Positions 57,493 to 64,000 of a stretch of DNA of 64,000 bases are shown here, one piece after another (the first letter of the stretch is position 1; each line of letters starts with the position of its first letter). The translations under genes and the position numbers were made by a program. Source of the stretch: Epithemia pelagica (taxonomy: Eukaryota; Bacillariophyta; Bacillariophyceae; Surirellales; Surirellaceae). The notes under the pieces were generated by a model, which did not search any database, had not been told where the DNA came from, and was given only the letters and a program-made list of their open reading frames with translations. The DNA lies in NCBI GenBank assembly GCA_946965045.2, contig OX337231.1:930001-994000 (forward strand), given 5' to 3'.

Positions 57493-58556
57493 ACTTGTCC
57501 AAACCTTTTCAACAGTCGGGCCGCCAACCAAGTCCAGCACGATGATCAAGCTACCTTTGAAAAGCATCGTTGTACATGCAAGTCCACAACTGCCTCTGGG
57601 GTCATCCCATCCTCTAGTTCTCTAGAGATATCGGGGGGACCCAGAGTTTCAGCGAAAACTTGCAGATCTGGGAGCCTCCAAGTCATTCCAGTCCACTGCG
57701 GATCCTCAACAAAGGCCTTGACACTGTCTCCTCTGGGGTTATCTATCACCCCATCTACAGGAAGAATTTTTACTCCGCCATTAATATCCTTCATGTTCGT
57801 AGCCCACTGTTTATCCTTCGTGAGGATCACAACTGAGATCTTCAAGGCATATGCTCAAGTGTACAGGCCACTAACGAATTCTTTGTTTGCAGCTGACTCG
57901 GGCAAATCGTCAATGATCAAAATGGGAAGGTCGGCGCGGGTCGCAATCGGACGACCTCTGGTGACTTGTGCTAGTTAAGCAGTGTCGTGTAAATGTACAC
58001 TTGGTTCTTCCGCCGCGGCAGGCGTAACGCAACCTTCCGCTAAACGACGGAGATGACTGAACATTTCCCAGATCTTCGTGCCAGCTGCTCTGGAAACACT
58101 TTTCTTCTCTTGAAAAACAAGGCTAGCACAAAGAATTTTGACAAGTAGAGAGGCGGCGTTCGGGGCATTGCTTCGTAGGAAAGTCGTAGGAAAGTCTTCA
58201 CTTCCGGCATTCACCATAAGAGCTCGTTTCGGACAATCAAAACTAACGTCTTCGCCGTGAAGTAGATGCACGGCAGCAACTGTTTTCCCACATCCTGACA
58301 CACCGTAGCAGATGTACGTCTTCCCAGGAATTGCCTGCGCGTAGTGCTTGACGAAAATGTTGATGGTGTCGCTTGCAACAAGTGTTGTCCTGTCAATTTC
58401 GACATTTAGAAGTGCTCTTTTCTTCGCTGATTCGTTTAATTTATCAATAAGACAATACCATTTGACTGCTTCGACCCAAGATGAAGCCAAATAGTCCATT
58501 GTCTGCGCTGTATTTTGTCCATTCAACTCACTCTGTGCGTCAGCCCACAACTGCTT
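57384..58556. repeat. 1.2-kb duplicated block, decayed copy
   Basis: Second copy of the block at 48815-50030, same orientation. Differences are point changes plus a small rearrangement near 58165-58200, where GTCGTAGGAAA is repeated and a few bases are lost. Confidence 0.75.
57546..58499 (-). pseudogene. Decayed duplicate of the P-loop ATPase-like gene
   Basis: Aligns over its whole length with the intact gene at 48977-49936, in one frame, but with two in-frame stops. TAA at 57975-57977 replaces the Gln codon before LAQVTRGRP; TGA at 57855-57857 replaces the Arg codon in LYTRAYAL. Both are single C-to-T changes on the coding strand. A small in-frame rearrangement shortens it by two codons around SEDFP..RSNAPNA. 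Walker A (GVSGCGKT) survives but Walker B lies beyond the first stop, so the truncated product would lack it. A shortened protein being made cannot be excluded. Confidence 0.75.
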
Positions 58557-59427
58557 AAGGTTATTGTATGCGCGGCCGTGACGTCATACACCAGTGGTAG
58601 GCGCGCACGTGACAGCCCAACACGAATGAATTATCAGAGATAGCTTCCTCACACAATACGATTTTAGGTGCTTGGTTTTTCCTGGTAACACGTGCCTTAG
58701 GCGATGCCTGTGCAGGTGTGACATGGACTCGCGCGCCTATGTAGAAAATATTTCCTGTTAAATAAAAATTTGATGCCGACAGGTCCAAAATTTGGGTGCC
58801 TGAATGCTTTATGCTATAACTTCATCAAAACTTGATCTAATTGTCAACGGACAAAAGTGCAAGGTAGAAGAGATGTACAAGAAGGTCACTGCATAGTCCG
58901 TTGACAATTAGACTGATATACTCACTTTTATTTCTGTGCTCAAAGTGGCAACAAAATTTAAACTCGAGTTTTTGGCCCTCATATGTCGCATGTACAATGT
59001 AACTCACACTAAGTCGTGACAAGATCAAAAATGGAGTTTTCGCCCTGCGCGCACTACATGCAGCTACAGCTCGTATTGCAATAGAGTCTCTCTAGCTAGA
59101 GGTGCTTGAGCGCTTGAGCTCTCTTCTGTGCTGGATCTTCTCACGCGCTTTAGAAGTCAGTGTCTGTACTGGGTGGAGTGACGTGGCCGATGCTGGCCAG
59201 ACTCCGCGACCGACAACAGAGGTGCGACTGCTCCGCCTCCTCGGCGCGAGGCGAGCATCCGATTTGATTCCCACAATCGGAAGTTTTAGGATGACCCTGA
59301 TGCAGAGTCGTTGGAGCGTGAGAAGAGCTCACTCTTCTTGGGTTCAGCATCTTTGCAACGACTACGAGACGAGTTCGAGATCGCAACGATTCTAGTTAGC
59401 TAATCTTCTGAGTTTACCTTGTTCATC
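58557..59427. other. Upstream region of the right-hand retroelement, with inverted repeat and TGACGTCA site
   Basis: About 870 bp without a gene. A TGACGTCA palindrome is at 58579-58586. A perfect 15-bp inverted repeat (TAATTGTCAACGGAC at 58838-58852 and its complement at 58896-58910) encloses 43 bp. A 12-bp palindrome CTCTAGCTAGAG is at 59090-59101. Part of this is probably the leader of the retroelement, but I could not find its left terminus. Confidence 0.45.
58838..58910. repeat. Perfect 15-bp inverted repeat with 43-bp loop
   Basis: The arms TAATTGTCAACGGAC and GTCCGTTGACAATTA are exact complements. It could be a MITE-like hairpin, a regulatory site, or part of the retroelement's end. 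Confidence 0.8.
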
Positions 59428-62310
59428 ATGACTTTCTCTGGTTCCAATCCGTTCCTCGACGATATCTTTCCGAAGAAACCGTCGTCGGCCAAGGGATCTG
59501 ATCCCCCTGCTCCTTTCTCGTCTGCTCCCGTGGCAGCCGTCGTCTCCCAACCTGACGATCCGAAAGGAGATCAGAAACCTTCCGCCTCCAACAAGAAGTC
59601 CTCTCTCAAGGCTCATGCTCCTAAAGAAGATGATGACATTTACTCTGTCGAGTCCGATTCCGAAGCCCAAGAGAAACTTTTCCCTGAAGCCAAGACCATC
59701 TCTGCTTCTAGCGACAAGACCAAGAACCCCAAGGCTCCGCCTCCTCTTGCTTTGAAACGCTTCGATTCTCTCATTGCTTCCAAAGAAGATCCAACTGGCA
59801 ACGATGATGAACTTCTCCTCACGGAAGGAGAGATTGGTACTGACCCTGACGACAAAAACCCACCCTTTCTTCTTCGTGCAGGCGCCTATCGTCATGAGTT
59901 CTATTTCACTCATGATTTCCACAAGCTCTCCGACAAGTCTCTCGAATACATCTTTTCAGAACTCGAGAAATCTGCTCCGATTGATTGGTGTGACTCCTTT
60001 TTCAAGCCCCTCCACGTCACTTTGACCCGTGATCCTTCCCCTTGGTCAGAAGTTCGATCCAGCTTCAATCGTCTCACCTCCACGGACGATCTCCATGTTT
60101 GGTTGACCTCCAAGACGAAGAACCATCCTTTTGCTTTGTTGGGTTTGTCTTGCGGTGGTAACCCCTTTCTCTTTCACAACCTTTGTTGCCCTGAGAATTG
60201 TGGTTCCTTTATTGATCCCCAGATCCCGTTTTATGGTCTCAATCGCATCCCGTTCGAGTCCATCCCGTTCCAACTTGACAACGATGATGTTCCCCTCCTC
60301 TTAAGCGATCACGTGTTCTCTCAAGTCCCCACTTTTGCGGAGATCCTCGATCATTGCGTCGTTGAAATTGATGACTTCTCCCCGTCGTCATCTTTCCCTC
60401 ACCTGACCTTCGATTCATCCAAGTTCAAAAACTTCTCTGGTGTTGCTTCCAGCTCCTCTCCCTCCTCGAAGACCGATCGTGACTTTGTCTGCTCGAGCTT
60501 ATGCCTCTTCCCACCTTGTTTCTCTGGATTGATGCTCCACAACACCGATGCCTCGACCCACAATGTCAACGTCTCGTTTGAGGACTTAGCCAGTGGATTG
60601 TACAAGGTTGCCCTCCACCATTGGTGGACGTCCTCCATGGACAGTACCGTAGAGGTCAAGAAGAAAGGTATGCCTCTTGACTACCCTCTCCTCATGATTC
60701 AAGAGCCGATCATTCGCTTCCTTTGGATCGTTCTTCACCGTCGAGACAGCCCCAAGTTGCAGATTGTTTTCCCATCGATTCCCAAGGACCCTTCGAAAGC
60801 GAATTCCACGATTTCGATTCATCGCTCCCGAGTCTTTCCCAACCTTGCTCCTCAAGCCCGCACGACACCGTCATCCTCCAAGCGCCCATCTTTGCGTTGC
60901 TCCTCGTCCAATGTCCGCTTTCAATCGACATCTCCGGTTGATTGTTTGATGCCGCCTCAAGATACCTCCCCATCGACAGATCAGCTCTCTTCCCAAGGCA
61001 ATGGCGTCCGAATGCTTGACGACGATGGCAATGTCCATTTTGTCTCTCCCGAGATGTTCTTACTCTCGAAATGCATTAAGGAGATGACATCCAAGAAAAG
61101 CGGCAACGAAGATGACATCACTGCCCCTGAATCAAAAAGCATGTTTCGCGACATGCCACTGAACGCCCAGAAGACTTTGCGCCTTGGATCGATTACTTCA
61201 TCTGCCATCTCTTTACCAGATGAATTGTCCCAGATCATCAAAATCGTCTGGAAATCGAAAAACTCCGCAACATTCTTTGAGTCTTTTCTCGCCGAAGTCT
61301 TCGACCCCTCAGACAATGCATGCACCATCCTTTTCGGACAATGCACCGTCATTCAACGCTTGGGTTTACGTTGGAAGTCCGAAGCTTGTCCAGGGGGTTT
61401 CAGTCCCTTCTCGTTCGATCCCTACGCCATTCCAGGCTTGGATTCGAACAACACCCTGGACAAGAATATCCGACAACAGATTCATGACGCTTCCTTGTTT
61501 CACTTAAACGATATGAAACAATCCAAGGACATGCAGCAATTGTACTCTGACCACAACCTATTTTTCCCGAGAACAGCGGATGAGTTTGAAAAGCAGTTGC
61601 GTTCTTTCTGGGCATGCGCAAAAGGCCTTTGTGGCTCGGCTTCGATGATTGCGAACCAAGTTCTCAAGGTCTTGAACTTTTACCACAAGTTTCGGACAAA
61701 GATTATGGCCAAGCAACAGAGCTCGGGTAACGACTTTTATTTCGGGCAATTTCTTTTTGCCATCGACGAAGCTGTTCAAGAGTTCGTTGCGACCCTATCG
61801 AGTGCTTCATCACTAGCAGACATTGGCTTCAACGATTTCGAAGAACGCGTGAATTGGATCTTATTCAATGTCAAGACCGGTTCGACTCTCGTTTCCCTCC
61901 CTCCGGCACTACAAGCCAAATTCCAAGCCAACCAACTCAAGCACTCCCAAAAGAAACGTTCGGCAGGTTCTGATGACGGTTCTTCCAATCCCAAGCGTCA
62001 ACAGAATTCATCTTCGTCGAACTCTGACCCACCCAAGACCCCCATCACTTTTGACTCCCCATCCAATTGGCGACTTCCATCCGAATCCAATCACATGAGT
62101 GTGTTCCCACCAAGCGTTCTTTCCAACATCCCCTTCGTGACGAAAGATGGGGGGAAGAAGCAACATTTTTGCAACATCTTGTTCACCAAAGGAATCTGCA
62201 AGAAAGGCAAGAAATGTAAATTTCTTCATGATGATCCCAGCAAACACAACAAGAAAGAGGCCATGGACGAGTTCTACCGATCTGCATATGCCAATGCGAA
62301 TCGCAATTGA
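59428..62310 (+). CDS. Gag-like protein with C-terminal CCCH zinc finger
   Basis: 960 residues from ATG at 59428 (the open frame before it begins at TTG). The N-terminus is Pro/Ser/Lys-rich and acidic. Residues about 145-380 look folded, with strands and helices (GAYRHEFYFTHDFHKLSDKS; LPIPFYG-type loops). After a Ser/Pro-rich middle section there is a second folded, mainly helical region (about 525-820; TLDKNIRQQIHDASLFHLND, FWACAKGLCGSASMIANQVL), which may be the capsid. Near the end is HFCNILFTKGICKKGKKC with KFLH, a C-x8-C-x5-C-x3-H finger that would bind RNA in place of the usual CCHC knuckle. It ends at TGA, and the same frame is open beyond it. Confidence 0.75.
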   Translation: MTFSGSNPFLDDIFPKKPSSAKGSDPPAPFSSAPVAAVVSQPDDPKGDQKPSASNKKSSLKAHAPKEDDDIYSVESDSEAQEKLFPEAKTISASSDKTKNPKAPPPLALKRFDSLIASKEDPTGNDDELLLTEGEIGTDPDDKNPPFLLRAGAYRHEFYFTHDFHKLSDKSLEYIFSELEKSAPIDWCDSFFKPLHVTLTRDPSPWSEVRSSFNRLTSTDDLHVWLTSKTKNHPFALLGLSCGGNPFLFHNLCCPENCGSFIDPQIPFYGLNRIPFESIPFQLDNDDVPLLLSDHVFSQVPTFAEILDHCVVEIDDFSPSSSFPHLTFDSSKFKNFSGVASSSSPSSKTDRDFVCSSLCLFPPCFSGLMLHNTDASTHNVNVSFEDLASGLYKVALHHWWTSSMDSTVEVKKKGMPLDYPLLMIQEPIIRFLWIVLHRRDSPKLQIVFPSIPKDPSKANSTISIHRSRVFPNLAPQARTTPSSSKRPSLRCSSSNVRFQSTSPVDCLMPPQDTSPSTDQLSSQGNGVRMLDDDGNVHFVSPEMFLLSKCIKEMTSKKSGNEDDITAPESKSMFRDMPLNAQKTLRLGSITSSAISLPDELSQIIKIVWKSKNSATFFESFLAEVFDPSDNACTILFGQCTVIQRLGLRWKSEACPGGFSPFSFDPYAIPGLDSNNTLDKNIRQQIHDASLFHLNDMKQSKDMQQLYSDHNLFFPRTADEFEKQLRSFWACAKGLCGSASMIANQVLKVLNFYHKFRTKIMAKQQSSGNDFYFGQFLFAIDEAVQEFVATLSSASSLADIGFNDFEERVNWILFNVKTGSTLVSLPPALQAKFQANQLKHSQKKRSAGSDDGSSNPKRQQNSSSSNSDPPKTPITFDSPSNWRLPSESNHMSVFPPSVLSNIPFVTKDGGKKQHFCNILFTKGICKKGKKCKFLHDDPSKHNKKEAMDEFYRSAYANANRN

Positions 62311-64000
62311 CGCCAGGACGGGTTGATTGTTTCTTCATCATCGAATTCATCTTCCTTTTTGCGAGACGACTCTCGACCCACCGATAATAGTAAAAATATA
62401 GTCGCGGAGTCTTCTTCTTACTCCAAGCCTCTTTCACCTTCATCACCTTCCGCATCCAACATTGTTGCATCCTTCCTCCCTCCATTGGCGACACCGTCGT
62501 CTGACCAAAAACCCAAGATTCCAAGCACTGCGAACCCTTTTCTGGTTCATCATGTCACACAAGATTACTCAAGATACCCCGAGACTCGTCAACGAGAACT
62601 CTCCGATCTGATCTCGTCCGTTCAGAATCAATGTGTCATCACGTCTGATTCTGCTCCCAAGATCCGTTCGTCCATTGACGCATCCCCCTCCAACTCCACG
62701 ATTGCCACCAATCGTTCCCAACCAACCTCGAAGGATCTCGCAAGAGACTCCTTTTCCATTGGCACCCCAACAAGACCCCCAAGTCCCCCAAGTTCCCTTT
62801 CCGAAAATCTGCCCTCACAAATTGCGGAATCTCTCCCAGGGAGCTCCTCTGCAATCATCGGGTCTGATTTTTCCGGCAAGCCATTACAACGAAATGTGAA
62901 AAGACTTGAACAAGCTCGAAAAGCGGATTTAAATTTACTAGGTGAGTCTAACATTGCTGATGACACAGAGTTTCGTTCCCCAAGTTCCGCTCTATGCTAC
63001 CTTCCCAATAAGATTTCCACGATTTTTCCCTCAAGACTGGCCCCTCCTCCACTCCAACCGATTAGCCACCCAATTCGTCTTTCCGTCATGCTTTTCATCG
63101 CCGATCACAAGCCATCAACCCCCAAGCCATCACCCTTTTGTCACTCTATCGACGATTCTGTTGTTTTGTCCAATGCAACCTTCAACTCACAGCTGATTGA
63201 ACGGTTTGATTTTGACATGCAACGAGTGATCGACAGTCACCCCGACTCCGTCATCACACCCGGCTCGGAATTTCGCACAGCCCAAATTCTCGAACCACTC
63301 CTAGCCGGCCACCCATACTGGTCACGGTTTCACCACAATATCACGCATGGTGTCTCCTATCCTCTCACAGCTGAGGAAGACGAGCCAGCCAGACGCGCTG
63401 AAAACGAGGCAATCCTCGAATACGGCAATCACGCCTCTGGTAAAAAGAATCCAGAAGCTCTCTCGAAAGTCCTCCGCAAAGACGCTTCGAAAGGTTTCTC
63501 CCTTCCAATCACCTTCGACTGTGCCAAACGTATCAAGCACAGCCGAATCAGTCCCATGGGCGTCGCTCACCAACTCGGCATCGATGCCAACGGCGACCTT
63601 GTTCCGAAAGACCGCTTGACACACGACCAGTCCTTTTCCCTCGGATTTTGCCCCTCGACCAACGACTTGATCGACCAAAGCAAATTGATTGACCTTGTGA
63701 TGGGCCACTGTTTAGACCGTGTTCTCCACCAGATTGTTGCATTGCGTTGGAAATTTCCCACCGATCGCATCCTCATCAGCAAGTTTGATTGGTCATCTGC
63801 CTATCGTCGCGTCCATGGCGATGGCGATGTCGCAGCAAGGAATATTACCATTGACCCCTCCAATTCCTTTGCTCACCTCAATCTACGGTTGACCTTTGGA
63901 GCATCCGCCAACCCGGCCGAATTTTCCATCGTCTCGGAAATTGGAACTGACTTCTGCAACGACCTGGCCGATTTCGATGAATGGCAGCCAGACCTTTGTC
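62311..64000 (+). CDS. Pol-like polyprotein with reverse transcriptase (partial, no own start)
   Basis: 563 codons open to the window edge in the same frame as Gag, directly after its UGA. The first in-frame ATG is about 260 codons in, so translation most likely depends on readthrough. The first 290 residues are Ser/Pro-rich linker. RT motifs follow: HPYWSRFHHNITHGVSYPL, NHASGKKNPEALSKVL, KDRLTHDQSFSLGF, the catalytic-Asp motif A in ISKFDWSSAYRRVHG, and the motif B-like LRLTFGASANPAEFS. The YxDD box, RNase H and any integrase or recombinase lie outside the window. No frameshift or stop was found in my reading of this frame. Confidence 0.75.

Larger units (their letters stand above)
59428..64000 (+). 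mobile_element. Retroelement with Gag-like ORF and in-frame RT (right end beyond window)
   Basis: Gag-like ORF followed, after one UGA, by an open reading frame carrying reverse transcriptase. Class is uncertain: the RT block order (HPYWSRFHHNITHG; NHASGKKNP; KDRLTHDQSF; FDWSSAY; LTFGASANPAEFS) recalls DIRS-like or related elements rather than Ty3/gypsy. No LTR or terminal repeat can be assigned because the right end is missing. Coordinates start at the Gag ATG, not at the true terminus. Confidence 0.75.

Overview
The window looks like nuclear DNA of a diatom (photosynthetic stramenopile). It carries a fucoxanthin-chlorophyll a/c light-harvesting gene. Several proteins begin with a signal peptide whose predicted cleavage site is followed by Phe (HG|F, DS|F, DA|F, EA|F), the diatom mark for import into the complex plastid. 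Genes are mostly intronless, spaced by a few hundred bases on both strands. The only introns I could place are one each in the PTPMT1-like phosphatase (174 nt) and the OTU protease (96 nt). Products were read from domain motifs; nothing was searched against a database.

Layout. 0-24 kb: a RecN-like repair ATPase running off the left edge, a tandem PH-domain protein, a Rossmann-fold oxidoreductase-like protein, an ankyrin/coiled-coil protein, a glycine-rich-domain (GRDP/DUF1399) protein, a sulfotransferase, a PTPMT1-like phosphatase, an unknown basic protein, a C2H2 + VASt protein and a second ankyrin/coiled-coil protein. 23.7-38 kb: an OTU deubiquitinase, then two large adjacent ankyrin/coiled-coil genes and two further coiled-coil genes that share modules with them, interrupted by one opposite-strand Nudix gene. 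38.6-48.2 kb: a plastid-targeted unknown, a membrane RING-H2 ligase, a fifth ankyrin/coiled-coil gene, a dysferlin-domain membrane protein and the FCP gene. 48.8-64 kb is accessory DNA: an intact P-loop ATPase gene and its decayed duplicate, a complete-ended Ty3/gypsy LTR element that lacks its reverse transcriptase, a small acidic unknown gene, and the start of a second retroelement.

The most notable signals are four. (1) A five-member family with a shared ankyrin-type head and variable coiled-coil tail, with a local cluster at 25.4-37.8 kb in which a roughly 70-residue helical repeat has been amplified and passed to a head-less paralogue. (2) A retroelement at the right end whose Gag-like ORF (with a CCCH finger instead of a CCHC knuckle) ends in a single UGA, after which the same frame stays open through the reverse transcriptase with no early ATG, suggesting stop-codon readthrough. 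(3) An LTR element with 204-bp LTRs differing at one base and a perfect 5-bp target duplication, yet with RT deleted. (4) Unusual domain combinations, chiefly C2H2 + VASt.

No operons are expected in this kind of genome, and I see no single pathway linking the neighbours. Starts were set at the first in-frame ATG; several longer open frames begin only at non-ATG codons and were shortened.
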